Source of the DNA: Aspidiotus rigidus
Lineage: Eukaryota; Arthropoda; Insecta; Hemiptera; Diaspididae
Length of the DNA stretch: 64,000 bases
Assembly (NCBI GenBank): GCA_035079385.1
Contig: JAVHKY010000008.1
Coordinates: forward strand, 5,564,001 to 5,628,000
Reading direction: 5' to 3'
The first letter of the stretch is position 1. Each line of letters begins with the position of its first letter. Of this stretch, positions 49,613 to 61,240 are shown one piece after another. The translations under genes and the position numbers were made by a program. The notes beneath the pieces were generated by a model that worked only from the letters and a program-made list of their open reading frames with translations, was not told the origin of the DNA and did not search any database.

Positions 49613-52300
49613 TTAGAATCAATGCGGTCTCTCAATTTATGGCCAGAAATACTAGACGAAGTCATACTCAAGCGAGTAATACAAACGGAGTAATTTACAA
49701 TTTTAGCCATTAATAACGCTGACACGGCGTATTTGCGATTTCTGCTCGGGAAGTTTCGGAACCAAAGGTCGTCGTTCTCATCTCACATAATTATGGTTTC
49801 TTCGCAAATGCTTAAAATTACACCTTAAGCCTAATTTCATTAAGTTTCGGTTGTTTTCGGATTGCGACCGTACCACCAAAAAATTGGAAAAATTCTTGAC
49901 GGAAAAATGGATCCGCACTGAATTGCGGAGGTGGCATGGAAAGTTGAATGTCACCACTAGGCTGAACTTATTGGTCCATTCTAGACTTTCTGGCCTACTG
50001 CATCCGGGTGAGTTGGATCTGTTTATTAAGGCTATTAATGTTAAATTCCGCGGTTTTGAAGCTAAATTGAAAAGGAAGAAAATCAAGAAACTTTGTTCCC
50101 TCCAGAAAAAGAAAGAAAATTTGAATAACCCCGCTGTCCAGGAAGTGAGACCTGAGGTCAGTGTTATCCAAAACTTCCAACCGCGCATTATAAATTGCAG
50201 TCAGGTTGAGTTCAGTAGTGATAGAGAAAGGGTTGAAGTTCGGATTACCCCCTCTTAATAACAGTAATGCTTTGGCTAATGTTGTTGCCGACCTCGAGGT
50301 GAAAATCGAACCGGGGGTTAATACTCGAAAAAATTGTGCTGCTCTTGTCCGCAATACCCCCCTCCCTCGTATAAACAATTACGCAATTGAGGTGATTAAG
50401 GGATTAAAGAGGAGGGTCAGGGAGGAGGGCTTAATCATCACGAAGGCTGACAAAAGTAATGCCATTGTCGTGATGGAGAAGTCCTCCTACGTCTCCAAGG
50501 TCTATGACGTTCTCGGCCAGTGTAGTGCTAAAGAAAACGACAGTTTCAATTTTCCTAAACACGTAAAAGAAGTTAGACGTGTGATAAACGAGTTTGAATT
50601 TATTATTAAAACTCCCTCGCTAAAAAGATTGCTCCTGGAGCCCAACCCTGTGCCTCCCCTCTTGTACGGGCTACCAAAAGTCCATAAAAAAGACAACCCG
50701 ATGCGTCCGGTCGTATCCTTTGTGTCCTCCCCCACGTAAGCTCTGGCGAAATTTTTGGACCGAGGTTTAAATCGAGAGTTGACCATGAGTCACCTTACTC
50801 GGTGAAAAATTCGGTCTCCTTGGCTGATAGGCTTAAGGATAATATTCTTCCGCTGGGATCGACCCTGTGTTCATTTGATGTGGTCGGCCTGTTCCCCAAT
50901 ATCCCCAGAGCAACCACCATGCAACATATGGCAGACCTTTTGATTCAAACAAATGTTCGCCAAGAAGAATTGGGTGAATTTTTCAATCTCCTCAATATTT
51001 GTTGGTCTCCCAATTATTGCAAATTTGATAACAAGTTTTTTGAGTTTCCTGAAGAGGTTGGAATACCCATCGGTTCTCCTTTGGGTTCTCTCATTTCGGA
51101 GGTCTTTATGTCTAAGTTTGAGCTCGATTTGTTCTCCTCAGGCAGTGCGTATTTAGATCAGATTTATTATTGGCACAGGTATGTCGACGATGTGTTGTGT
51201 ACGTGGACTGGTCCCCGAGAGCTCCTTTTGGAGTTTCTCCAGTATCTAAATAATCAATATCCTTCTATAAAATTTACTTTAGAAATCGGTGGCGCATCTA
51301 TGTATTAATTACTTGGATTTGACGATCTGTAATAGAGACGGTATCCGCCATATACAGGAAAGATACTGCGACCGATATTACTGTCCACGGAAAATCTTTT
51401 TGCCCTGTAGCCCATAAATATGCTGGATTTAACAGCTTAATCCATCGACTGACTAGTATTCCTCTCAATCAGTCAGCCTTCCAAAAAGAGGTATTAACTA
51501 TAAAGCATTTGGCCAGAGTGAATGAAGTGAACTTAGACATTGACCTTATGATCCAAAGGAAAGTTACTCGAAAATACCTAGATTCCACCACCTCCCTCCC
51601 CCGCAATACGGCCCTAAACAGTAGAGAGCGTTGGATAAGGCTTCCGTTCTTGAGGCAGTTTTCAGCTCAATTGAGTCGTGTCCTACGCCCCTTCGGATTT
51701 CGGCCTGTGTATTACAACCCCAATACCATAAAAAGTTTATTGGTTAGGCTAAAAGACCCCATCCAACTGGCCGAGAGGAGTGGTGTGTATAAAGTTGAGT
51801 GTAAGGATTGTAACGGAATTTATATCGGCGAGACAGGCCGTCAGTTGAAAATTAGAATCGCTGATTATAGGAAGGCGTGGGAAAAGAAGAATATAGGTGA
51901 ATCGGCGTTTGCGGACCATCTAATCACTAGCGGCCATAGCATTAAAGAGGGGTCCGAGGTCCTCCTCTATAGAGAAAACGCGTATTCGAAGCGAAAAGCG
52001 TTAGAACACATCGAAATAATCCGTCATTTAAATAAGGACGACCTTAATGTGCTCAACAGGTACATACCTGATGAGGGGTTGATTGAACTAGTTTACGAGT
52101 ATGATTCACGTCGTGATGACTCGCTGATTCAATCCTGATTTCCTCGTATGTTTCTAGTTTACAGCCGGAGTTGGTTCAGTCGCTTTCCAGTCCCCGTTGA
52201 CAATGATCGTTTAATCGAAAGCGCTCCGGCGTTTAATTTCTGTGGCTAAAATTGTAAATTATTCCGTTTGTATTACTCGCTTGAGTATGACTTCGTCTAG
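49613..52300 (+). mobile_element. Penelope-like element nested inside another PLE's inverted tail
   Basis: The copy starts with a short inverted piece of its own 3' end: 49652-49711 matches 52243-52302 in reverse. Next come RKCLKLHLKPNF, EKWIRTELRRWHG, a KADKSNAIVVMEKS block (DKG motif) near 50440, [60 protein letters not shown] near 51180, and an endonuclease with GVYKVECKDCNGIYIGETGR near 51785, ending at 52138. Lesions: a frameshift near 50225, a TAA at 50737, and frameshifts near 50760 and 51300. Flanking TAGAGAGA-T/C-TG is a likely imperfect target duplication. Close relative of the 44-kb copy. Confidence 0.82.
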
Positions 52301-54552
52301 TAGAGAGACTGGGTTGACGCGAAGTTAATGCGTACCTATGCTCGTTGAGTCTCGTCTTTAAGGGCCGACCTGTTTGCCCAATATAAGAGAAGGGACATTC
52401 ATCGCACTGGATTTTGTAAGCACCACACTTTTCATCTGAGGGAATCGAGTCCTTCAGCTGACCAAAGTGGTTCCTAAGGGTGTTTACACTGTTTAATGAA
52501 AAGAGTGTTACCGACGTAAGCACTCCCCCTCCAACACGTCCTCAGCAGCAATTCTATCCTCGACGATGGTCAACCTTTCAACAACCAGGTTCCAGGAAGA
52601 TGAAAAGTAATTACTGAAAAAAGGCTTGAAGATCGCCCTTCCTCCTCCCTCCGAAAAGAAAGGTTTGACTAATTTGATCGCCGACTTATCGATGCACCTG
52701 AAGGTTGCGACAATAGCTACCCAGTGCCAAGAAGTCATATCTCATCCACCCCAATAGAGCCGATTCCCCGCCCAATTCGCCGTACCATGAATAACCTACG
52801 GGAGAAGATCAAAACAAATGATCTGGTGGTGTCCAAGGCAGACAAAGATAACTCGGTCGTTGTCCTGGATCGAAGGAAGTACGAAAAGAAGGTGGAAGAG
52901 TTCTTGACCAATAATGTGCCGAGCTTCAAATGGATTTTAATTTTCCTAAATTCGATGTCAATGTTCGTAAACGTATCAGCGAGAGTAAGTTCGTAATACC
53001 CCCCTCCAAAAAAGAATCTCTCAAGGTCATGAATCCCATTCCTCCTAGATTATACGGTCTACCGAAAGTCCACAAAGACGGAGTTCCGGTCAGACCAATA
53101 TTCTCTTTCATATCCTCCCCCACATAAAAACTGGCGAAATATTTGAACCTGTGTTTTCAGTGGAGTACGGACTTTATGTTTGAATTTTCGGTCAAGAATT
53201 CTACGGAATTCATTGGGAAAATCAAGGACTTTGTCCCTCCTCCTGACTCCACATTGGTTTCATTTGATGTCGCTGGTTTATTTACGAATGTACCTTTGGC
53301 CCCTACCCTCGAAAGTATTGATAAGATACTAAATGAGGCAACTATTTCGACCCCCGCTGCCGAGGAATTCATTTCGCTCCTAAGAACGTGTCTCTTCCCC
53401 AATATCTGTAAGTCCCAGAACAAAATGTATCAATTTGAAGATGGTCTTCCTATGGGAGCATCTCTAGCTCCCCTCATTTCCGAAATTTTTATGAATATGT
53501 TTGAAAAAGATCTTTTCACTTCACAGTGCATGCTTATACAGTACATTGGGTACTGGCATAGATATGTTGACGATGTTCTGTGTCTATGGACGGGCTCAAT
53601 GGAAAAACTTCAGGAATTTTTTCTCTTTATTGACTCTCTATATCTCTCAATCAGATTCATGCTCGAGGTCGGTGGTAAACCCATCAACTTTCTAGACCTC
53701 TCCATCACCCTAAATGAAGGCAAACACGAATTCGAGATTTTCAGAAAGCCTACCTATACTGACATAACTATAGATGGCTCTTCTTATTGCGTCACCACTC
53801 ACAAAAGCATGCCCCCTTTCTCAATATGATTCATGGGTTAGTGTCCATCCCTCTCAAACCTCGAGCCTAGTTCAAAAAAGAAGTGGACACTATTAAGCTC
53901 ATAGCGAAGACCAATCATGTAAAGTTGAACATTGATAAATTAATACATAGGAAATTAGTATCTAGAATTCTTGATGCCACTACTACTCACTCAAGAGACA
54001 CGAATCTGAAAAAAGAAAAATGGATCCGCCTCCCTTACCTTGGTAAGCTCTCCTCCCTCCTCTCTCGTTTACTAAAACTCACACATCTGAGAGAATGTAA
54101 ACACCCTTAGGAACCACCTTGGTCAGCTTAAGGATCCGGTTCCCTCAGATGAAAAGTGTGGTGTTTACAAAATTCAGTGCGATGAATATCCCTCCTCTTA
54201 TATTGGGCAAACAGGTCGGCCCTTAAAGACGAGACTCAACGAGCATAGGTACGCATTAACTTCGCGTCAATACAATCTTACTAAATTTGCTACCCATCTT
54301 CTGACATCTGGACATCCTTTTCCTAGACCTAAAAATGTCCGCCTCTTACATGAGGAGAGTTCTAAATACAAACGTATCGCACTGGAGTCTACAGAAATAA
54401 TCAAATCAGTCTATAATTACTCACCTATAGTAAACGAGAAAATCCATACTTCATACCTCCCTGATACAGTTTACAAGAAATTACTCGAATGATGATGTAA
54501 TCTTTGGCAATTTATTTCTTTACGGGTTTACTCACTTCGGTCAGTATGTTCT

Positions 54553-54588
54553 TGCCCGTTGATGGATATTTAACCGAAAGCGCTTGCT
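54553..54588 (+). ncRNA. Hammerhead-like motif (inverted copy at 49312-49345)
   Basis: CCGTTGATGGATATTTAACC, GAAA, GCGC, TT. A short GG..T/A..CC stem lies between the GATG box and GAAA. A relative at 52198-52227 serves the inner PLE. Confidence 0.3.
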
Positions 54589-54684
54589 CATAAATTTTTA
54601 AATTGAATTACGACTCTAGTAACCTGTGTGTTTTTGTGTATTTTGTGATTTATGTGTCGTAACATGGAACAGAGAGAGGGAGGG

Positions 54685-55957
54685 GTTGATTTCAGCTCAT
54701 TGGATGGAAAACTTTTTCCTCATTTTGTTTTCGCGACATAAATTAATCTGCAAGAAATAGAATGACCCCTAAGGGTACATTTCATCGCTACTTAACTGTT
54801 GATCATGATTCTTAAGGAAAATTATGAAAATATTTTGTCACGGTTTAGCTTTCAATGCAGTCAATCAGCCTAAACTCTGATAAGTAGTCGATATCCAGTG
54901 CCTTGATCGAAGCAGTTGGACTTTGAATCGACTTCAAATTGACGAAGAAAACCTTATTTATTCAAACTTCATACGTTAATAATAATTTTGAGTTCAACCT
55001 TGTCAATTTTGTTATGTCAATCTGTGGTCAATTTACACTCGCCCCTCTCTCTTTCCAACTGATCGCTCTACTCATAGAGTTCTGTCTGTTCGATGCTACT
55101 CGCAGACCAAAACCAAATCTGCCCGTCTCCCGTAGTCGTGAATTCTTCTATCACAAAAAACTCATTAAGTATATTTCGTTCTAATTTCCAGGCCAAACTA
55201 CATGTAATCAAGGTTATGGGCGAGTTGTATACGAGAGATTACCAGACCAACAACTACAAAATTTCGACGAAGATAAAGTGAGTCTACTTCATTATTTTCG
55301 CTTTAAATTACTGTAGAAGCGCTACTTTTGTTTTTTTTTTTCAATATCTTTACCAGCACTCCACCCGACTATTGAAAATCCTCTTCCCGTTGATGGACTT
55401 GGAGTTTTCGAACCCTCGACCTAATCCACAAATCTGCGAGTTCGAGTTCAAATTCCTCAGGCCTAGCATATGGTACAGACTGGGCTTAGACTAATCCTAC
55501 TATGGCTGAACATATAGCATATTAGGCCAATCTAGGCTTAAACCCGATCTACCGTTTAGTATACTAACCTTATACTAGCCCATGCTATGCTATACTAATG
55601 TTAGCCGGAGTCCGAGTTTCCCAGTCTTAGCATACAGTAAATTAGGCTACACTAGCTACAAGCTAATACTAATATTAGGCTATACAAGGTTTAGCATACA
55701 ATACTAGATTAAGCTAGGCTGTGCCCTTTTCCCGAAACCCTCAACCAGATCCAGAAATCTGTAAGTCCAAGTTTGAGTTCCCCTGTCCTATATTAAACTG
55801 TACCAGCTTTAGACTGTAGGCGCAGCACGCAATGTACTAGATTATACTAGGCTTCTTTCAAAAGAAAAAAAATGTTGATGACGTCATAAGGAGGTTTAAA
55901 TTGGTTGACGTCTTTACTGCGAAAATTCGCAAATTTGGAACTGGGTTTTCTCTTTTT
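54685..55957. other. Unassigned; field of TAGGCTA/ACTAG-type degenerate repeats
   Basis: No gene was recognised at 54685-55380. From 55440 to 55870 the sequence is dominated by short words such as TAGGCTA, ACTAG, TTAGCATAC and TATACTAG in loose array. Similar words occur near 10870-11350 and 7170-7230. Confidence 0.4.
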
Positions 55958-56172
55958 AACAGGGAACCAGTCGGAAAAAACGTCCGCAGCTCGAAAATTT
56001 TCCAAGTCCCCCACCTAACCTCGGTGATCGGTAGCCCCTTCGAAAAACTAGATATGTAATGTTTCTCACACCAATTGGCTTAGCCTCTTCCATAAGCCAC
56101 ATATGCGTCACTTCAAACCCCGTAAGACTCAGAATGTCCTCGTAAGGTATTCTAAGTCCCCCTCCTATTATG
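55958..56172 (+). mobile_element. DINE-like element, family 3, truncated
   Basis: Left end AACAGGGAACCAGTCGG, GGAAAAAACGTCCGC, and one of the units of about 145 bp seen at 37.3 kb. The copy breaks off in a minisatellite unit at GTATGTTACGCC, where unrelated AT-rich sequence (56173-56481, no gene) begins. Confidence 0.55.
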
Positions 56173-56481
56173 TATGTTACGCCGAATCCGTCAAATCGCC
56201 GGCAGAAATTTTTACCGAATTTATATGATCAGCAACAGCTTGCTGAATTGATAAAGTCGGCCGAATTTTTTGCTGATTTTATAAAATCGGCAATATTTCT
56301 ACTCGATCTGAAGTACTTGATAAATAACGAGAATATTTTCAAATAAATTTATATGAACACAACAAAAGCGAATATTAACATCAAATAATTACGATATACA
56401 ATAGAAATCGGTATGTATAAAATCTTGAACAGTATCCAAAAATAAAATGGATTTTGTTGAGCAAATAATCACGATAATATT

Positions 56482-56862
56482 AGCGGGGAACCCGCTACCC
56501 CTTTTGTTGGGGGTACTTTCAGGAAATTTTCGTACGCGAGCGAGGTTGTTGACGTCACGGAGAGGGGAGGGGGACTTGGAAAAATTCCTACCTCCGAGCT
56601 ATATAATATGATAGGAGGGGCTCTTGGAAAAATTTCGACCCTCTAGCCATATATGATAGGAAAATTACTTGGAAAAATTCCTACCTCCGAGCTATATATG
56701 ACAGGAGGGAGACTTGGGAAGACGACGGCTTTTTTGAAATTGCAGCGCGTTCAAGTTGTCACGTCTTGATTTTCGGGACTTGGAAAAACTTCAGGCTCTA
56801 GGGGACTCGGGACAGCGGGTTTCCCGCTGCCATTGCAGTCCTGCAATAGCATCTAATTTTTT
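56482..56862 (+). mobile_element. DINE-like element, family 2
   Basis: The left end is the self-palindrome AGCGGGGAACCCGCT, followed by TTTTGTTGGGGG. The core has four 45-bp-type units. The right end AGCGGGTTTCCCGCT is followed by a terminal hairpin (GCCATTGCA / TGCAATAGC) and a T-run. Near 56735 there is a piece resembling a family-1 right end (GACGACGGC and T's). Confidence 0.65.
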
Positions 56863-56954
56863 TACAATCGGAAGAAATCAATCATTGTTGATTTCAAATG
56901 GATATAAAAATCAGAAAAAATTAATCTTCGTTGTTATCAAAGTCAAGCAAAAAA

Positions 56955-57601
56955 TTAGAAGCCATTGCAGACGTTGCAATGGCAGCGGGGAACCCGCAAT
57001 TCCTTAACTCGTAAGTCCCCCTTCTATCATATATAGCTCGGAAGTCACAATTCTTCCAAGTCCCCCTCCTATCATATATGGCTCGAGACTTGAAATTCTT
57101 CTAAATCTTCCAAGTCCCCCTCCTTTCATATATAGCTCGAGTCTCAAAATTTTTCCAAGTTTTTGGTTGGACGGCGGACGGTAGCTCGAAAGTCAAAATT
57201 CTTCCAAGTCCCCCTCCCCTATTATATATAGCTCGAGACTTGAAATTCTTCCAAGTCCCCCTCCTATCATATATAGCTCGAGACTTGAAATTCTTCCAAG
57301 TCCCCCTCCTATCATATATAGCTCGAAACTCGAAATTCTTCTAAGTCCCCCTCCTATCACATATAGCTCGAGACTCGAAATTCTTCTAAGTCCTCCTCCT
57401 TTCATATATAACTCGAGACTCGAATTCTTCTAAGTCCCCCTCCTATCATATATAGTTCGAGACTGGAAATTCTTCTAAGGCCCCCTCCTTTCATATATAG
57501 CTCGAGAGTCGAAATTCTTCTTAGTCCCGTAACCTAACCTAACCTGCGGACGTTTTCTGAGGATGTAATCTCCTAACAAAATGGATAGCGGGTTCCCCGC
57601 T
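56955..57601 (-). mobile_element. DINE-like element, family 2, reverse
   Basis: On the minus strand: AGCGGGGAACCCGCTATCCA at 57601, then TTTTGTTAGGAGATTACATC, about ten minisatellite units, GCGGGTTCCCCGCT, and the hairpin GCCATTGCA-acgtc-TGCAATGGC ending near 56955. AACCT occurs three times in a row at 57532-57546. Confidence 0.75.
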
Positions 57602-58690
57602 AAAAATAATAAAAAATCAGGAAAAGTCAATAATCGTCATTATGAAAATACTTACAGTAAAGCAGAAAATATTAAAAAATCAGTCTTTGTGATTATCAAA
57701 ATGGACGTCCAGGATGGCAGGCCGAATTGCACCCCAACCCCTGTTTGGTACGGGCACATCTTTTTGAGTTGCAATTTGTACGTCACGAGCACTTACGATA
57801 CCCCTGCCCAGTGCCCACTTCACGTGTATGAACTAGTTTCATTCTTCACTCGAAGATAGTCATTGAACGCGATAAAAAAAAAAAACAGTACGATTGGAAA
57901 AAAATAAAAATATTACGTAGGTCTTCAATTTACTTCGATAATTTAGTTGCTCGCCTAAAATCGAGAAAAAGAAGAAAAGAAAAAGTTGGAAGACAAGATA
58001 AAGAAATATTATTACTTTCAATCTAAATATTTTAGTTGCTTGTTTTATAAAATCGGCAGACAGTTCCAGAAAACCACTCACTAAATTAGAATAAGCAAGT
58101 GCGCCAGAACGAAAAAATTTGTATTTCTTACATTTTCATGAGCACTGGAAAGTAGCTCTCACGAGAAAGACTTATTTATGGTAAAAAAATAAAAAATTAG
58201 AAAATTCATGCAGAATTGATCAAGGAAGAAAGAAGGGTGAAATGATTCATATTTGGTTGAAAAACAGTCAAATATATAGTTGAAAAATTGAAGAAATTTG
58301 ATGACTTTTCGAAAGATTGAATGATGAGAAAATTGAGCTCTACATTAGAGAAATGTGTAAGTGCGCTAGAAGGAATATCTCTTATATACTCACGTAGACT
58401 GGTAACTCAACTTGCTGAGTGACGTCACAAGATAAAGGTTTATTAAAGGATTTTATGAGAATGCATGTATAAAAGAAATGGATTGGCGAGCACCGCCGCA
58501 GCGGCTAGTAAATAAATAAAATCAACAATATCTAGTTTGCTCGAAAAGTCGAGTCATTAAATTTGTATCCACGAGCAACTTTATAAATCTTTGATTTTTG
58601 ATCTTCTTGACCGAATCAAGTTAGAACAGAAAATTCTAAGCCTTTAGCGATAGAAAGAATACTCAGAAGAGAGAGTAAACAAAGCAAACC
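57602..58690. other. Unassigned
   Basis: AT-rich sequence without a supportable gene. A-runs occur near 57873 and 57900. Confidence 0.35.
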
Positions 58691-59369
58691 GCAGAAAAAT
58701 TACCCAGATCTCCTTGGTGAGTTTCTGAGGTATCTCAATTCCATTTACCCTTCCATAAGATGGCTGCTCTTAATAGCCTAGTTCACAGACTGACCCTTGA
58801 GTCAGGCTGCCTTCAAGAAAGAATTATTTACAATGAAACATCTGGGGGAGGGGTATGGTTCGGAGGGAACTTACTAGGAGTATCCTTGATTCCACCCTCT
58901 ACCTCCCCCTAGACACGATCCTTGATCGTCGTATGCGTTGTATCAGTCTCCCTTTCCTAGGGAAGTTCTCCCTCTAATTGGGTCGGACCCTCCACCCGTT
59001 TGGTTTCAGACGAACTTTTTACAACCCTACCACTGTTAAAGGGTTGTTTGTGAGGCTGAAGGACCCTATACCTGTTGATGAGAGGAGCGGTGTTTATAAG
59101 ATGAAATGCAGGGGTTGTATCGGCTTTTATATTGGTGAGACCAGCCGACAGACAAAGGTGAGAGTAGCTGAGCACTCGAAGTCTTGGAATAAGAGACACT
59201 TGGGGGAACCAGCATTTGTTGATCATTTAATAAACAGCGGCCACAGTTTCCGAGAGAGATAGGAAAGGCTCGTCCATAAGGAGAATTCCTACCGCAAACG
59301 TATTGTCCTCGAACACATAGAGATAATTCGTCACCTCAACACTGCCCTGATGGTACTACTGTAATTTTT
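58691..59369 (+). pseudogene. Penelope-like element fragment, left part of a split copy
   Basis: It begins at DLLGEFLRYLNSIYPSI, then QAAFKKELFTMKHL with a deletion before it, a TLHPFGFRRTFYNPTTVKGL block near 58985, the endonuclease GVYKMKCRGCIGFYIGETSR near 59092, HLGEPAFVDHLINSGHSF, and EHIEIIRHLNT. It is interrupted at 59370 by a family-2 element. The likely continuation is at 62256-62480. Confidence 0.75.
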
Positions 59370-60888
59370 AGCGGGGAACCCGCTATGCATTTTGTTAGGA
59401 GATTACATCCTCAGAAAACGATAGGAGGGGGACTTGGAAGAATTTCAAGTCTCGAGCTATATATGATAGGAGGGGGATTTAGAAGAATTTCAAGTCTCGA
59501 GCTATATATGAAAGGAGGGGGACTTGGAAGAATTTTGACTTTCGAGCTACCGTCCGCCGTCCGCCGTCCAACCAAAAACTTGGAAAAATTTTGAGACTCG
59601 AGCTATATATGATAAGAGGGGGACTTAGAAGAATTTCGAGTCTTGAGCTATATATGATAGAAGGGGGACTTGGAAGAATTTCAAGTCTCGAGCTATATAT
59701 GATAGGAGGGGGACTTGGAAGAATTTCGAGTCTCGAGCTATATATGAAAGGAGGGGGACTTGGAAGAATTTCGAGTCTCGAGCTATATATGAAAGGAGGG
59801 GGACTTGGAAGAATTTTGAGTCTCGAGTATATGATAGGAGGGGGACTTGAAAGAATTTCAAGTCTCGAGCTATATATGAAAGGAGGGGGACTTAGAAGAA
59901 TTTCGAGTCTCGAGCTATATATGATAGGAGGGGGACTTGGAAGAATTTCAAGCCTCGAGCTATATATAATAGGGGGGGACTTGGAAGAATTTTGACTTTC
60001 GAGCTACCGTCCGCCGTCCGCCGTCCAACCAAAAACTTGGAAAAATTTTGAGACTCGAGCTATATATGATAAGAGGGGGACTTAGAAGAATTTCGAGTCT
60101 TGAGCTATATATGATAGAAGGGGGACTTGGAAGAATTTCGAGTCTCGAGTATATGATAGGAGGGGGACTTGAAAGAATTTCAAGTCTCGAGCTATATTAT
60201 ATGAAAGGAGGGGGACTTAGAAGAATTTCGAGTCTCGAGCTATATATAATAGGGGGGGACTTGGAAGAATTTTTACTTTCGAGCTACCGTCCGCCGTCCA
60301 ACCAAAAACTTGGAAAAATTTTGAGACTCGAGCTATATATGATAAGAGGGGGACTTAGAAGAATTTCGAGTCTTGAGCTATATATGATAGAAGGGGGACT
60401 TGGAAGAATTTCGAGTCTCGAGTATATGATAGGAGGGGGACTTGAAAGAATTTCAAGTCTCGAGCTATATTATATGAAAGGAGGGGGACTTAGAAGAATT
60501 TCGAGTCTCGAGCTATATATAATAGGGGGGGACTTGGAAGAATTTTTACTTTCGAGCTACCGTCCGCCGTCCAACCAAAAACTTGGAAAAATTTTGAGAC
60601 TCGAGCTATATATGATAAGAGGGGGACTTGGAAGAATTTCGAGTCTTGAGCTATATATGATAGAAGGGGGACTTAGAAGAATTTCAAGTCTTGAGATATA
60701 TATGATAGGAGGGGGACTTGGAAGAATCGTGACTTTCGAGCTATATATGATAGGAGGGGGACTTAGAAGAATTTCGAGCCTCGAACTATATATGATAGGC
60801 CAGGATTATCAACTCAGTTCCACACCACCTGAGAGGCTGAGTTAAGGAATTGAGGGTCCCCCGCTGCCATTGCAACGTCTGCAATGGC
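59370..60888 (+). mobile_element. DINE-like element, family 2, with long minisatellite core
   Basis: Left end AGCGGGGAACCCGCTATGCA, then TTTTGTTAGGAGATTACATC; about thirty 45-bp units; right end CCCCCGCT followed by the perfect 9-bp hairpin GCCATTGCA-acgtc-TGCAATGGC and a T-run. CCGTCCGCCGTCC blocks punctuate the array at about 59549, 60006, 60285 and 60559; the last three define a higher-order unit of about 275 bp. It is an inverted partner of the copy at 56955-57601. Confidence 0.82.
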
Positions 60889-61183
60889 TTCTAATTTTTT
60901 TTTTTTTATTACATCCAACCAGAGAAAAATTTAAAAAAAAAAAACAAAAAACAAAAAACAAAAAACGAAACAAAATAAAACAAACAAAAAAAAAGAAGAA
61001 AAAAAAAGAATTGGGGGGAAAAAATTATGCACATGCATAAATGTATTAAAAAAAGAAAAAAAAAAGGTGTAACAATAGTACTCCGATATAGCAATCCGTT
61101 GTAAGGACTGGAGCCGAGTTTGATTTCTTGTATTAAAAGAGTATGATTTAATCGCTCTTCAAAATTTAAAAAGAGTAAATCAT

Positions 61184-61215
<32 letters not shown>

Positions 61216-61240
61216 GTTGGAAAAAGGATGGCTACTGCAA
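60889..61240. other. A-rich low-complexity stretch
   Basis: Many A-runs broken by single C or G bases; no gene. Confidence 0.5.

Larger units (their letters stand above)
49254..54674 (+). mobile_element. Penelope-like element with inverted 3' tail, itself split by a second PLE
   Basis: The inverted 3' tail occupies 49254-49612 and 52301-52505, split by the inner copy at 49613-52300. The forward part begins near 52506. Its frames include a KADKDNSVVVLDRR block (DKG motif) near 52840, [11 protein letters not shown] near 53050, SFDVAGLFTNVP (motif A) near 53260, DGLPMGASLAPLISEIFM (motif B), YVDDVLCLW near 53565, NFLDLSI, and an endonuclease piece (CGVYKIQCDEYPSSYIGQTG) near 54160, broken by a TAA near 53125 and frameshifts. 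AGAGGGAGGG on both sides may be the target duplication. It is a different sublineage from the copy at 44145. Confidence 0.78.

Noticed and set aside
57001..57530. Regularly spaced repeats resembling a CRISPR array
   Set aside because: The whole 45-bp unit is repeated with no unique spacers, the DNA is eukaryotic, and the array lies inside a DINE-like element.
60048..60845. 265-codon open frame with 15-residue repeats, and similar frames at 32747-34009 and 59591-59995
   Set aside because: They are translations of the 45-bp minisatellite, whose length is a multiple of three; both strands are open and the units vary without codon bias.
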